Positions 41,720-51,566 are shown, counted from the first letter of the stretch. The stretch is 64,000 nucleotides of DNA from GCA-2731375 sp964344935 (GCA_964344935.1 CAYFPL010000001.1:930001-994000); one strand, 5' to 3'. The notes: generated by a model not told the origin, from the sequence alone. Program-made: numbers and translations.

Positions 41720-42322
41720 TTGTCTACTGATTACCTCCACGCCGCATTATCGAACGTCGATTTCAAGTCGGAGAGCTCCCGCGAATTTGTGCGGCATTGG
41801 TTTTCCCTGCAGAACGAAGTGTTGGTGCCCGGTCGTCAGGATTTCAACCCCTCGGATGTACCGCGCCTACTGTCAAATATCGCCATTCATGAATTCATGC
41901 CCCCTGACCGGATCGAGTTGCGTCTTGCGGGCACCCACATGGTAGAACGATACGGCCAGGAAATCACCGGCCGCAACTATCTGGACTTCATTCCCGAACA
42001 CCGCCGCCAAAAAACATATGAATTGCTATCCCACATAATCGATCAGCCGTGCGGCATGCTGGTCCGCATGCGCACGAAAACCAATTTTGGCAGCTTGGGC
42101 GGCAGCAACGAATCCGTGGGTTTGCCATTTCTCAACCGCAGGGGTGAGTGTCGATTGGTCATGTATTACGCCACCAACTGGGCTTACGACCGGCTGGCGG
42201 CTGACCCCGATGAACGTATGATAGAGCATTTCCCTACTGAACGCGTCTACTTCGACATCGGCGCAGGAGTTCCCGATTGGGAGGACGAGCCCTACCCTGT
42301 GTCGGTCAGAGATCAGGACTAG
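41720..42322 (+). CDS. PAS_5-domain protein
   Basis: 200 residues from a TTG at 41720. The sequence fits PF07310 (PAS_5): HWFSLQNEVLVPGRQDFNPSD near the N-terminus, ELRLAGTHMVERYGQEITGRNYLDFI, then a CRLVMYYATNW strand. These PAS proteins occur alone in alphaproteobacteria and probably sense small ligands or partners. The ribosome site is weak. The gene ends 4 nt past the stop of the convergent zinc-ribbon gene. Confidence 0.78.
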   Translation: MSTDYLHAALSNVDFKSESSREFVRHWFSLQNEVLVPGRQDFNPSDVPRLLSNIAIHEFMPPDRIELRLAGTHMVERYGQEITGRNYLDFIPEHRRQKTYELLSHIIDQPCGMLVRMRTKTNFGSLGGSNESVGLPFLNRRGECRLVMYYATNWAYDRLAADPDERMIEHFPTERVYFDIGAGVPDWEDEPYPVSVRDQD

Positions 42323-42558
42323 TCCAATTTCAAGCCAAGGGCCCCGATTGCGTGCGAGGTTATAGCGCCGCAATTTTCGCAAGCCACATTGACCACGGGC
42401 ACGGACGCACCTTCCACCTCGACACCCTGACGGAAGTTCGATTGCAAAATGAACTTCGTGAAGCCCTTAAGAACGGTGAATTTTGCGTGATCGCAGCGTT
42501 GGCACGGTTTGACCACGCCCTTTTGCTGCAATATCTGTCCGACGACGTTGGTATCCAT
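42319..42558 (-). CDS. Small zinc-ribbon protein
   Basis: 79 residues from the ATG at 42558 (a longer frame to 42681 is Cys-poor and unlikely). Two CxxC knuckles, PCQRC and CENCG, lie about 42 residues apart and would bind one zinc ion. The intervening segment is beta-rich. No known catalytic motif. It converges with the PAS_5 gene, stops overlapping by 4 nt. Function unknown; zinc ribbons of this kind often mediate protein or nucleic-acid contacts. Confidence 0.7.
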   Translation of the reverse strand: MDTNVVGQILQQKGVVKPCQRCDHAKFTVLKGFTKFILQSNFRQGVEVEGASVPVVNVACENCGAITSHAIGALGLKLD

Positions 42559-42947
42559 AACTGTTTGATCCGGCTCCAATTTTGGTCGAACGTACTGGAA
42601 ATTCGTGCACGAATTGTAAACCGGATCACGCCAACAGAGGATCGCTGTTAAACTGTAGAGCCCAGCGACATTTGACAGCAATTGAAGATATTTCCTGAGC
42701 TATGGCGCAAGTTGTCGTCATTGAGCGAAAATGTTCCAAGGTTGCGCATGGATCCAATCCGCTGACTGATCGAAGTATCAAGCACAAACGCGCTCGTACC
42801 GATGGCAACGACGAGGAACGTATCGACACCACGGCAACGGTTCAAAGTCAGGGCACGATGCCGGTCTTCCCAAGGCCAAGCGTACATCTGAATTACGCAG
42901 CAACTACTAGCGGCGCGGCGGTCCGCGACCCAGACCGCCATCTGTCC
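42559..42947. other. 389-bp region with no recognisable gene
   Basis: Two overlapping open frames exist on opposite strands (42702-42956 plus, 42648-42941 minus). Neither has a ribosome site, domain or protein-like composition. I see no tRNA, terminator or clear promoter. It may be decayed sequence. Confidence 0.5.
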
Positions 42948-44012
42948 TCAACGTAAGGCCGGCAGCACCTCGCCTTCCAAAAGCTCCAAAGCGCGGGCGG
43001 CATGGGGATTATCGGAATGCCCCAGTCGACCACCAATCACCACCTTGTCCAGACCTAGATCGGCGAGCCCATTCAGACGGGCCAAGCATTCATCCGGTCC
43101 GCCGACGATTGCGAAGTGATCTATGAACGCGTCGGTCAAGGTGCCGGCTTGGCGGGAATCGCCCTGGGTATGTTTGTTCATGTCGTAATTGCTGACCAGG
43201 GTGTGCAGGGCCTCCCTGGCGGCATCAGACCAGGGTCCCATAGTGCGGCCATGCATGACATTGAAGCGGGCGAAGGTGGTCAGACCGCCCCGCACCAGAT
43301 CCCTGGCGGCGGCGATATCATCGTGGCAAGCAAGGTTGATGTAGGCGCCGAAAGCCACGCCGTCGGGGTCCAGACCAGCCTCCAGCCGGGCCTGCCGCGC
43401 CACATCGATACCCCACGCCAGTCGATCCAGGTCGGCGCCCAGCGTGAACATCACTCGTTCCGTAAGGCGGGCCGCAATGCCGATTACCTTGGGCCCAGTC
43501 GCCGCAACCTCCACCGGGACTTTTTCCGTGCCAGCCATCCAGGCAATGCGGCTTTCCTTGGGGGCGTCATGGAGATGAAGGTCCGACAAGGGCGGGGCCA
43601 CATCGAAGGGTATGTCAATCTCGTCGAAGGGAACAGCTTCGCCCCGCAAATAGGATTGCAGATGCCGCACATAGGTTTCGAAATGCCCCACTCTGCCCGG
43701 CGCCCGGCCAAGATGCGCCAGGGCGGAATCGCCCCGCCCGATACCCAGCACCGCTCGTCCCCCGGCGACACGTTGGACGGAAGCGATGGCCGTCGCCGTG
43801 GCAGCCGCATGGCGGGTCACGGAATTGGTCACGGAAGTGGCCAGTCCGATCCGCTCCGTGACGGTCGCTGCCATGGCAAGCGAGACATAAGGATCGCCGG
43901 AAAGGTTCTGACTGTCGACCACTGCGAGGCCATCCCAACCGTTGGCTTCGACAGTGCGCGCCAATTTGAGTATGCCGCGCGGCGAAGCAGCACCGGTAGT
44001 CCAGACCTGCAT
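42948..44012 (-). CDS. LLM-class (luciferase-like) flavin oxidoreductase
   Basis: 354 residues with the luciferase-like TIM-barrel pattern: LARTVEANGWDGLAVVDSQN, ERIGLATSVTNSVTRH, and GRAVLGIGRGDSAL with the flavin phosphate loop. Ends DKVVIGGRLG. Family members use FMN or F420. It follows the carotenoid/stilbene-type oxygenase gene by 6 nt on the same strand, so the two are probably co-transcribed. The paired oxidative enzymes suggest a step in degradation of a hydrophobic or aromatic compound, not further defined. Confidence 0.85.
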   Translation of the reverse strand: MQVWTTGAASPRGILKLARTVEANGWDGLAVVDSQNLSGDPYVSLAMAATVTERIGLATSVTNSVTRHAAATATAIASVQRVAGGRAVLGIGRGDSALAHLGRAPGRVGHFETYVRHLQSYLRGEAVPFDEIDIPFDVAPPLSDLHLHDAPKESRIAWMAGTEKVPVEVAATGPKVIGIAARLTERVMFTLGADLDRLAWGIDVARQARLEAGLDPDGVAFGAYINLACHDDIAAARDLVRGGLTTFARFNVMHGRTMGPWSDAAREALHTLVSNYDMNKHTQGDSRQAGTLTDAFIDHFAIVGGPDECLARLNGLADLGLDKVVIGGRLGHSDNPHAARALELLEGEVLPALR

Positions 44013-44018
44013 CCCCGT

Positions 44019-45461
44019 TCAGCCCCTCATCAGATCGCCACGGGCCCACGTAGCGTGAAAGCCTTCCGGCACCCGGCAGGGCAGGATCAGCTTGCAGACT
44101 GGGCCGTTACCGATGTTCCGGGCATCGAATATGTGAACCTCCGACTGTTCCGCCGCCGTGTTTCGGACGAAGGAGACGACATAGCCGTGATCCTCGGATG
44201 TCGCGTTGGTCGCCGGGGCAAAGGGTGCTTCGCTGTACTTATAGCCGGGCCCTTCGGAGTAATACTCGGATTCCCCGGTATCTAGATTGAACTTGATCAG
44301 GCCAGGGAAATTGATCACCGGCTCATGATCGATCTCGGCGCAATAGGCATACTTCATATGGGTGCCCATGGCGGAATTGTTCCAAGTGGGAAATTCCCCA
44401 TTCCATTTGTCGTCGAGCATGCCTTCCTTGGTGGCGCCCGTCTTGAGATTGACCGACCAGGCATAAAGGCGCGCGTCCAGGCCATGCCGCCCCATGATCG
44501 TGGTAATGGAGCTGAGGTCAGGATTGCCCTGGGCATCGTGATGAGGATGGATGCGGCAGCCGGTCATGTGCAACCAATCACCATCCTCCCAGGCGTTGAT
44601 GGTATGGAGGATGTAGCAGGGTTCGAACTCGTACCAGCGGATGTCCTTCGCTTCGCCATGGCGGGGAATGACGCCGAACCGGGTCGGCCAGGTCTCTTCA
44701 AACTTCAGCTTGACCCGTCCGCTCTTGTAGGCCTCTTCATCCCAGATCAGCGGCAAATCGTGCAGGATGGTGTGCCTGCGGCTGATCCACATATCGTGGG
44801 GCATGCGGGGACCCGGCAGCTCCACCGGGGTAAAGGCGGTCAATTCGCCATTCCTGTCGATAACGCCCTGATGCATGTAGGGGAAGTCACGGTTGTAATC
44901 GAAGAAGATGAAGTCGTCTGTGCTCTCGTCGGTCTTGGAGTGGGCGGAAATCTTGGTGGTGCGTTTGCCATTGAAATCCCACATACCCATGGGTTCCAAG
45001 GTTTCCGGGTCGGCCAGATAGGGATCGCCGGAGATATACCAAAGGTTCACCAACTTGCCGGCGTGCATCACCACATCCGTATTGGCGGTGTCCTTGAGAG
45101 GCATGTCCGGGCGGTCATCCCGGCGTGGATCCAACATGCCGCCCCATAATGCTTCTCCCGCCTCTTCCTCCTCCAGAAAACAGCGGGTCCTAATCCATTT
45201 ATTGCGGTAGGTGGCACGGCCATCCTTGAAGTAGACGCTGTGCAGCATGCCATCGCCGTCATAGCGATGGTATTTGCCGAGTGGCTGAAACTGATTGTTA
45301 GGGCCGTTGCGGACGTAGGCACCGTGCAGGTCGGACGGCACTTCGCCGATCACCTGCATCTCTTCGAAGGGCACCTCGCGCTCCCGGTCCACCGGGGCAT
45401 AGTTGCCTTCCAAATACTTGTTCACCGGATAGATCGGTTTGCGCCGCGCCTGCTCGCCCAT
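44019..45461 (-). CDS. Carotenoid/lignostilbene cleavage oxygenase family protein
   Basis: 480 residues from the ATG at 45461 with GGGGAT upstream (alternative ATG at 45479). A seven-bladed propeller with a non-heme iron held by four His is expected. Candidate ligands are in KISAHSKTDES, MPHDMWISRR, YILHTINAWEDG and EGFHATW. The family cleaves carotenoid or stilbene double bonds with O2. PNPRFEP-like LHGAYVRNGPNNQFQP near residue 45 is the family start motif. Divergent from the ThDP gene, with a palindrome between. Confidence 0.9.
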   Translation of the reverse strand: MGEQARRKPIYPVNKYLEGNYAPVDREREVPFEEMQVIGEVPSDLHGAYVRNGPNNQFQPLGKYHRYDGDGMLHSVYFKDGRATYRNKWIRTRCFLEEEEAGEALWGGMLDPRRDDRPDMPLKDTANTDVVMHAGKLVNLWYISGDPYLADPETLEPMGMWDFNGKRTTKISAHSKTDESTDDFIFFDYNRDFPYMHQGVIDRNGELTAFTPVELPGPRMPHDMWISRRHTILHDLPLIWDEEAYKSGRVKLKFEETWPTRFGVIPRHGEAKDIRWYEFEPCYILHTINAWEDGDWLHMTGCRIHPHHDAQGNPDLSSITTIMGRHGLDARLYAWSVNLKTGATKEGMLDDKWNGEFPTWNNSAMGTHMKYAYCAEIDHEPVINFPGLIKFNLDTGESEYYSEGPGYKYSEAPFAPATNATSEDHGYVVSFVRNTAAEQSEVHIFDARNIGNGPVCKLILPCRVPEGFHATWARGDLMRG

Positions 45462-45513
45462 ATCCCCATTCCTCGTCATTCTACACCACGATACCTCTTT
45501 CATAGCCCAAGGC

Positions 45514-45527
45514 TGGCGATTTCGCCA
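45514..45527. promoter_or_regulatory. Inverted repeat in the divergent oxygenase/ThDP interval
   Basis: TGGCGA-TT-TCGCCA (45514-45527) has perfect 6-bp arms and lies midway between the divergent starts at 45461 and 45588. It is a candidate operator for both promoters. No -35/-10 pair is obvious. Confidence 0.3.
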
Positions 45528-45587
45528 AGGTTTGCCCCGGATCGTCGCCATCCTATACTCGATGGCAATAAGGGGAGGACCATCGCC

Positions 45588-47276
45588 ATGACTACGCAAA
45601 CCATGCCGACCTATCAGGTGTTGGCGCACGACATCAAGAATCTTGGAACCGCTTGTGTCTTTGGATTGATGAGCGACGATACGGCCATGTTCGCCACCGA
45701 ATTGGACACCATCGGCGTGGATTTGATCGGTGCGCGGCATGAAAACAACGCCATCGCCATGGCCGAAGGCTATGCCGCCGCGACCGGCGGCTTGGGCATT
45801 GCCGTCATCGGTCGAGGTCCTGCCGCGGCCAACGGCCTACATGCCGCGATCAGTGCCTCGCGCACCGGGTCCAAGGTGCTGATCATCTTGGGCGAGGCAC
45901 CCATGGGCGGCGGTGCGGTTAATACCATCGGCCCCGACTATAAGGCCTTCAACTCCCGCGGTGTTATGGAGGCCGCCGGATTGACAAGTTTCTTCCCCAC
46001 CTCTCCCCAGGGAGCCCGCTCGGACCTGGCGGATGCCGTTGCCGTAGCCATGCGCGGCGGGGTCGCGACCCTGCATCTACCCACCGATGTGCAGCTCTCC
46101 GACATTGATGTACGCGACGGCGACAAGGCCGCCGTCATTCCGGACCCAGCCGCGCCCGTTCCGGCACGGGAGCAGACCGTGGCGATGGCCGTACAGTTGC
46201 TGCAGGATAGCCGTCGGCCCCTGATCATGGCGGGCAACGGCGCCCATTTGTCCGGCGCCGGCCCGGTGCTGGAAGAATTGGCAGAAAAGACTGGTGCCCT
46301 GCTGGCGACCTCGGCCCGCGGGAAGGATTTGTTCCGCGGCAATCCCCATAACCTGGGCATCATCGGTTCCTTCTCCCATTCCATGGCGCGGCGTTATGTG
46401 GAGCAAGCCGATTGCGTGCTCGTATTCGGTGCCGGTTTGAATTTCCTGACCATGAGTTTCGGCCTCTCCCTGCCGCCGGTGCCATTGATCCATATTGACC
46501 GGGCCAGGGCTCATATCGGTCGGTATACGGAGGCGGACCTGGCGGTGGTCGGGGATGCCCGCCTGGTGGCGGAACAGCTTGTGGCGGCCGTGCCAGAGCG
46601 CAGCAGCGATGAGAAGCCGTTCCACGATCCATCGGTGGCGGAGGATATGGCTTCGTTCAACATCGCCGATGACTTTCAGACAGCCAATACCGCGCGCACG
46701 GTCGACCCCCGCGCCCTAGGATTGGCGCTGGACCGGTTACTCCCTGAAAACCGCAGCCTCGTCTACGACGCAGGGAATTTCCTGGGCGTTGTGCCTTATA
46801 TCGCCAATCCCGGGCCCAGCCATTTCAAGATGACCAACGAATTCGCCTCTATCGGCCTCGGCTTCGGCACGGCCTTGGGTGTGGCCAAGGCGCGGCCCGA
46901 TACACCGACAGTCCTGATCATCGGCGACGGCGGCTTTGTCATGACTATGAGCGAACTGGAAACGGCAGCGCGGGAAGATTTGCCGTTGGTCGTCATAGTC
47001 ATGAACGATTGTGCCTATGGTGCCGAGTTACATCTGTTGCGGGCGCATCAGCAGCCGGTTGCGAAATCCTTGTTTCCGGACGTCGATTTCGCACCCGTCG
47101 CCGCGGCCTTTGGCTTCGAGACAGCGACAATTCGAAGCCTCGACGATCTGGAAGCCTTGGCCCCGGTATTGCGGCAACCTGAGGGGCCGATCTTCCTTGA
47201 TTGCAAGATCAACGCCGACATCGCGGCACCCTTCATGGGCGAATTCGCCGCTTTCGAGGAGCGCAACCGCGGCTGA
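45588..47276 (+). CDS. ThDP-dependent enzyme (acetolactate-synthase-like)
   Basis: 562 residues from the ATG at 45588 with AGGGGAGG upstream. Three-domain ThDP architecture: pyrimidine domain with HENNAIAMAEGYAAATGG (catalytic Glu), central domain near 190-330, and C-terminal ThDP domain with IGDGGFVMTMSELETAARED and NDCAYGAE. Close to acetolactate synthase, sulfopyruvate decarboxylase and benzoylformate decarboxylase. The neighbourhood of aromatic and oxygenase genes favours a decarboxylase or lyase over valine synthesis, since no small subunit follows. Confidence 0.84.
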   Translation: MTTQTMPTYQVLAHDIKNLGTACVFGLMSDDTAMFATELDTIGVDLIGARHENNAIAMAEGYAAATGGLGIAVIGRGPAAANGLHAAISASRTGSKVLIILGEAPMGGGAVNTIGPDYKAFNSRGVMEAAGLTSFFPTSPQGARSDLADAVAVAMRGGVATLHLPTDVQLSDIDVRDGDKAAVIPDPAAPVPAREQTVAMAVQLLQDSRRPLIMAGNGAHLSGAGPVLEELAEKTGALLATSARGKDLFRGNPHNLGIIGSFSHSMARRYVEQADCVLVFGAGLNFLTMSFGLSLPPVPLIHIDRARAHIGRYTEADLAVVGDARLVAEQLVAAVPERSSDEKPFHDPSVAEDMASFNIADDFQTANTARTVDPRALGLALDRLLPENRSLVYDAGNFLGVVPYIANPGPSHFKMTNEFASIGLGFGTALGVAKARPDTPTVLIIGDGGFVMTMSELETAAREDLPLVVIVMNDCAYGAELHLLRAHQQPVAKSLFPDVDFAPVAAAFGFETATIRSLDDLEALAPVLRQPEGPIFLDCKINADIAAPFMGEFAAFEERNRG

Positions 47277-47583
47277 ACTTTCACCGTTGAAAGCGGTTTT
47301 CAAGTCGAGAACCTTTAGCAAATACGCCCCGACCGAAAACCAGCGGCGGCGCCGTTTTATTGTTGTAATTTCGTAACATCTGTCACTATACACACCAAAA
47401 TAGGGTATGTCTTAAGTAATAATTCGATATACTACCCCGAAAAGACGGTAGTATATAATAACTTATACAAAAAGTTCTATTTTGAATTCTTCTAATTCTA
47501 TTTGGAATTTTCGACAATTTGTGCTATCAAACAATTACAACTTTGCCCTGCGCAAGCTGTTTAGTAGAGTTGGGAGACGCGAC
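47277..47583. other. AT-rich leader region of rpoH with a strong hairpin
   Basis: No gene. A TTGTAA-N18-TATACA pair (47363-47368, 47387-47392) is a plausible promoter. Downstream, 47427-47436 and 47447-47456 are perfect 10-bp complementary arms (ATATACTACC / GGTAGTATAT) around a 10-nt loop CCGAAAAGAC. If transcription starts near 47400, the hairpin lies at the 5' end of the rpoH mRNA. GGGAG precedes the chosen start. Confidence 0.45.
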
Positions 47584-48468
47584 ATGGCACACCTAGATTC
47601 CCTAGAAGCGCAAAATGCCGGCCGTCGTTTTATCAAGCAGGCGATGAATTTACCGATTCTTGAACGGGAACGGGAACGGCAATTGGCGCGCCGCTGGCGC
47701 GACCTTGGCGACGAGTCAGCGCTGCATGAACTGGTCAATGCCTATGTCAGATTGGTGGTCGCGACGGCGGCCCGGTTCCGCAATTATGGTTTGCCCATGG
47801 GGGATCTGATCCAAGAGGGCAACGTCGGCCTCATGCAGGCGGCCGAACGCTTCGATCCAGAGCGGGATGTGCGATTTTCGACCTATGCGACCTGGTGGAT
47901 CCGGGCCGCAATTCAGGATTACATCCTGCGTAACTGGTCGATCGTACGGACTGGCACCACAGCGGCGCAGAAATCCTTGTTCTTCAATATTCGGCGGCTG
48001 CGGGCACAGTTGGCTGACCATCCCGACCGGCCCTTGAGTGCCGAAAGCCAGGAGCGGATTGCCAAGGCACTGCAGGTGCCCATCGCCGACGTGCGCACTA
48101 TGGAGGGCCGCCTCTCTGGCGACGATCGCTCCCTGAACGCGGTTGTCGTAGGCGAAGGTGAACGGGAATGGCAGGACCTTCTTGTCGACGACCGCCCTGG
48201 ACCCGAGGAAGTCGTGCGTGGCGAAAATGATTCAAAGACGCATGTTAAATGGTTGAACGAAGCGATTTCGCAATTGAGCGAGCGTGAACGGACAATCATC
48301 CGCCAGCGCCGCCTTCGCGAAAACGGCCTGACGTTGGAGTCCTTGGGACGGGAGTTGGGTATATCCAAGGAACGGGTGAGGCAAATCGAAACCCAGGCTT
48401 TGGCGAAATTGCGCACCGCCCTCTTGGAACGCGGCGGCGATCCCGTCGACGCCGGCATGTTCGGCTAG
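47584..48468 (+). CDS. rpoH: RNA polymerase sigma-32 (heat-shock) factor
   Basis: 294 residues from the ATG at 47584 with GGGAG 9 nt before. Region 2 has LVNAYVRLVVATAARF, GDLIQEGNVGLMQAAERFDP and RFSTYATWWIRAAIQDYILRNWS. The RpoH box TAAQKSLFFNIRRLR follows, then region 4 with LESLGRELGISKERVRQIE. The QKSLFFNIRR segment marks sigma-32 rather than RpoD or RpoS. A start at 47482 would add 34 AT-rich non-conserved residues. It controls chaperone and protease genes during heat or protein stress. glnE follows. Confidence 0.9.
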   Translation: MAHLDSLEAQNAGRRFIKQAMNLPILERERERQLARRWRDLGDESALHELVNAYVRLVVATAARFRNYGLPMGDLIQEGNVGLMQAAERFDPERDVRFSTYATWWIRAAIQDYILRNWSIVRTGTTAAQKSLFFNIRRLRAQLADHPDRPLSAESQERIAKALQVPIADVRTMEGRLSGDDRSLNAVVVGEGEREWQDLLVDDRPGPEEVVRGENDSKTHVKWLNEAISQLSERERTIIRQRRLRENGLTLESLGRELGISKERVRQIETQALAKLRTALLERGGDPVDAGMFG

Positions 48469-48584
48469 CCGTTTGTACCAGCAGACGTCTCATTTCACTT
48501 CATAAATCCCAACATTGTTTCCTCATCGCCGGGTTCGCTGTATAGGAAGCCTATTGCCTGTTTGGTTTGCAGCGTGGCGATCGA

Positions 48585-51566
48585 ATGTCGAAACAGGGTT
48601 TTCCCTACCCACCGGATTTCAGCACCCGGGCCCATGACCCAGCCAAGGCCAACGCAATTGTGGCGGAGTTGCGCAAGGCAGGTGAATTGGCGGAGCCCGC
48701 CGTATCAGGTGACGGCATAGTCGCCTGGGACGATCCTTCGGTCCTAGCCCTGTTCCACGCCATATTCGGCAACAGCCCGTTCCTGAGCCGTGTCGCACAG
48801 GCGGATCCGCAATTCCTCCATCCCCTATCGACCGCCGAACCAGGCATCAACCTTGCGACGATCCTTTCGGAATTGGATGTCGCCTTGTCAACCGCCGGCG
48901 ACATGGACCAGGCCATGTCCGTGCTCCGCCTGGCGCGGCGCCGGGCCGCAATCCTGGTTGCGGCTGCAGATATTACGGGGGCATGGGATCTGGCCGCCGT
49001 TACAGCCGCACTTTCTCGCTTTGCCGACGGCGTCATAGGGGGCGCCGTGCGATGGCAACTGCGCCAGGCCTCGGCGCGGGGCGAATTGAATTTAGCCGAC
49101 GAGAACAGACCCGATGTTGGGTGCGGCCTTGCCATAATAGGCATGGGTAAACTAGGCGCGAACGAACTGAATTATTCCTCCGATGTGGACTTGATAGCGC
49201 TCTACGATGAGGAAGCCGCGCCATACACCGGCAAGCGAACCGCTCAGGAATTCTATATCCGTTTAGTCCGCGACCTGGTGAAGATGCTGCAACAGCCGAC
49301 GCGGGACGGTTATGTGTTACGGACCGACTTGCGCCTGCGCCCCGACCCTGGTGTCACGCCCGTCGTGGTCGCCATGGGCGCCGCGGAACAATACTATGAA
49401 AGTCTGGGACAGAATTGGGAACGGGCAGCCATGATCAAGGCCCGTCCAGTCGCCGGTGACCTGGACGCGGGTGCGGCATTTCTCGAACGTTTGCAGCCCT
49501 TTATCTGGCGCCGTAACCTGGACTATGCGGCCATCGCCGACATCCATTCCATCATGCGAAAAATTCATAGCCACGAAGGTGACGGCGACATCGCGGTGGA
49601 GGGCCACAACGTCAAATTGGGCCGCGGAGGCATCAGAGATATCGAGTTTTTTGCTCAGACCCAACAACTCATCGCCGGCGGACGCGAACCTGATTTGCGG
49701 CGCGCGGCGACCGTTGATGCCCTCCATGCCTTGGCCAGAGGCGGCTGGATTGACGGCATCGCGGCATCGGAATTGACAACCGCATACGAGTTTCTGCGTC
49801 AATTGGAACATCGCCTGCAGATGGTCGGAGATGAGCAAACCCAGACCATGCCAAAGGCAGCCGAAGGGGTCGCCCACATCGCCTGCTTCATGGGCTTCGC
49901 CACGGAGACTGAATTTCGCACGGAACTATTGTTCCATTTGGAACGGGTGCGCCACCATCACGGCATTCTGTTCGATTCAACGCCGGATCGGCTCGGCGAC
50001 GGAAACCTTATTTTCACCGGCACGGATGATGACCCCGTTACTCTGGAAAGACTAGCTGCCATGGGTTTCGAGGGCGCCCAGGGGGCATCTCAAACCGTAC
50101 GTGCCTGGCACCATGGCCGTTACCGGGCCATGCGCTCGGCCAGGGCACGGGAATTGTTGACGGCGCTGACCCCATCGTTGCTACAGGCCTTTGCCGACAC
50201 GGCCAACCCCAACGCCGCCCTGGGGCGGTTCGACAGATTCCTCGCCAATCTACCCACGGGCATCCAGCTTTTCTCCATGCTGTCGGCCCGGCCTAACCTG
50301 CTGGAATTGCTGGCTGAGATCATGGGCAGCGCCCCCCGCATGGCGAACTATCTGGCGGAGAATTCGACTGTTGTCGACGCCATGACCGGGGCCGACTTTC
50401 TCGCCGCGCCGCCCACGCTCAAAGTCCTGCAGTCCGAGTTTGACAAAGTCTTGTCGGCGGCCGCCGACCTTCAGGACGTTCTGGATCTGACCCGCCGGCA
50501 AGTCAAGGAACGCAAGTTCCAGATCGGCGTGCAGGTCCTTGGCGCAACGATCGATGCGGATCGTTCGGGCGTCGGATACGCAGACTTGGCCGAGGCCGCG
50601 CTGTCGTCTCTATTGCCGCATGTGGCCGCCGCATTCTCCGAACAGGAACGCCACGGGGCAGTGGCTGGCGGAGATATGGCAGTCGTCGCCATGGGCAAGC
50701 TGGGCAGCCGTGAACTGACCGCCGAATCCGATTTGGATTTGATATTCATCTATGACTACCCCGATGCCGATAGCGTATCGGATGGCGAGCGCCCGTTGCC
50801 GGCACAACAATATTTCTCGCGACTTAGCCAAAGACTGATCAACGCCATGACAGTGCCGACGGCGGAGGGCAAACTGTATGAAGTGGACATGCGGCTACGC
50901 CCGTCGGGCAATGCCGGCCCTGTCGCCACGCGGTTCGACGGCTTTAGTGAATACCAGTTCAACGAAGCCTGGACCTGGGAGCACATGGCATTGACCCGTG
51001 CCCGCGTGATCGCCGGCGACAACGCTCTTGCCGATCGGGTGCACGATACGATCGCGGATGTGCTTCGCCGTCCACGCGACCGTAACAAGATTGCGGTCGA
51101 TGTCTCCGATATGCGGCAACGTGTCATGAAACAAGCCGGCGCTGGCAACAAGAACCCATGGGATTTGAAGCTGGTGCGGGGCGGCCTGCTTGATATTGAA
51201 TTCATTGCGCAATTCCTGCAATTGGCGCATGCGCAGGAGGCCGCAGATGTACTCTCACAAAACACCGTCAAGGCTCTCTCAAATCTGGCGAGGCACGGTT
51301 ATCTCTCCCGCGAGGACGCCGATTTACTGATCGCCGCATCGGGGCTCTACCGCGACGTGATGGCATTATTCCGTGTCGCCGTGGTCGGCGACTTCGACCC
51401 TTCAACAGCACCCAAAGGCCTTGCCAACGCCGTCCAGCGAATTACCGATTGCGCGGACCTCGCCGAATTGGAAGCCCGCCTTCAACAAACCCAGGCGGAA
51501 GTTCTCGAAATTTTCAATCGGCAAATTGAAGCCGCCGCCGGACGCGACCCCGTCCATGCTTCATGA
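48585..51566 (+). CDS. glnE: Bifunctional glutamine synthetase adenylyltransferase/adenylyl-removing enzyme
   Basis: 993 residues with two nucleotidyltransferase halves. The N-terminal adenylyl-removing domain has GMGKLGANELNYSSDVDLIA and the C-terminal adenylyltransferase domain has AMGKLGSRELTAESDLDLIF, joined by a helical regulatory linker. It attaches or removes AMP on glutamine synthetase in response to PII state, setting nitrogen assimilation. Start ATG at 48585. The stop abuts that of the convergent kinase gene (TCA and TGA at 51561-51566). Confidence 0.96.
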   Translation: MSKQGFPYPPDFSTRAHDPAKANAIVAELRKAGELAEPAVSGDGIVAWDDPSVLALFHAIFGNSPFLSRVAQADPQFLHPLSTAEPGINLATILSELDVALSTAGDMDQAMSVLRLARRRAAILVAAADITGAWDLAAVTAALSRFADGVIGGAVRWQLRQASARGELNLADENRPDVGCGLAIIGMGKLGANELNYSSDVDLIALYDEEAAPYTGKRTAQEFYIRLVRDLVKMLQQPTRDGYVLRTDLRLRPDPGVTPVVVAMGAAEQYYESLGQNWERAAMIKARPVAGDLDAGAAFLERLQPFIWRRNLDYAAIADIHSIMRKIHSHEGDGDIAVEGHNVKLGRGGIRDIEFFAQTQQLIAGGREPDLRRAATVDALHALARGGWIDGIAASELTTAYEFLRQLEHRLQMVGDEQTQTMPKAAEGVAHIACFMGFATETEFRTELLFHLERVRHHHGILFDSTPDRLGDGNLIFTGTDDDPVTLERLAAMGFEGAQGASQTVRAWHHGRYRAMRSARARELLTALTPSLLQAFADTANPNAALGRFDRFLANLPTGIQLFSMLSARPNLLELLAEIMGSAPRMANYLAENSTVVDAMTGADFLAAPPTLKVLQSEFDKVLSAAADLQDVLDLTRRQVKERKFQIGVQVLGATIDADRSGVGYADLAEAALSSLLPHVAAAFSEQERHGAVAGGDMAVVAMGKLGSRELTAESDLDLIFIYDYPDADSVSDGERPLPAQQYFSRLSQRLINAMTVPTAEGKLYEVDMRLRPSGNAGPVATRFDGFSEYQFNEAWTWEHMALTRARVIAGDNALADRVHDTIADVLRRPRDRNKIAVDVSDMRQRVMKQAGAGNKNPWDLKLVRGGLLDIEFIAQFLQLAHAQEAADVLSQNTVKALSNLARHGYLSREDADLLIAASGLYRDVMALFRVAVVGDFDPSTAPKGLANAVQRITDCADLAELEARLQQTQAEVLEIFNRQIEAAAGRDPVHAS

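Noticed and set aside
42648..42956. Two opposing small frames in the 389-bp gap
   Set aside because: Neither has a ribosome site, domain, or protein-like composition, and they overlap each other on opposite strands.
43116..44285. 389-residue plus-strand frame antisense to the LLM and oxygenase genes
   Set aside because: Both minus-strand genes carry conserved motifs across this span. The plus frame crosses their junction and looks like a high-GC shadow.
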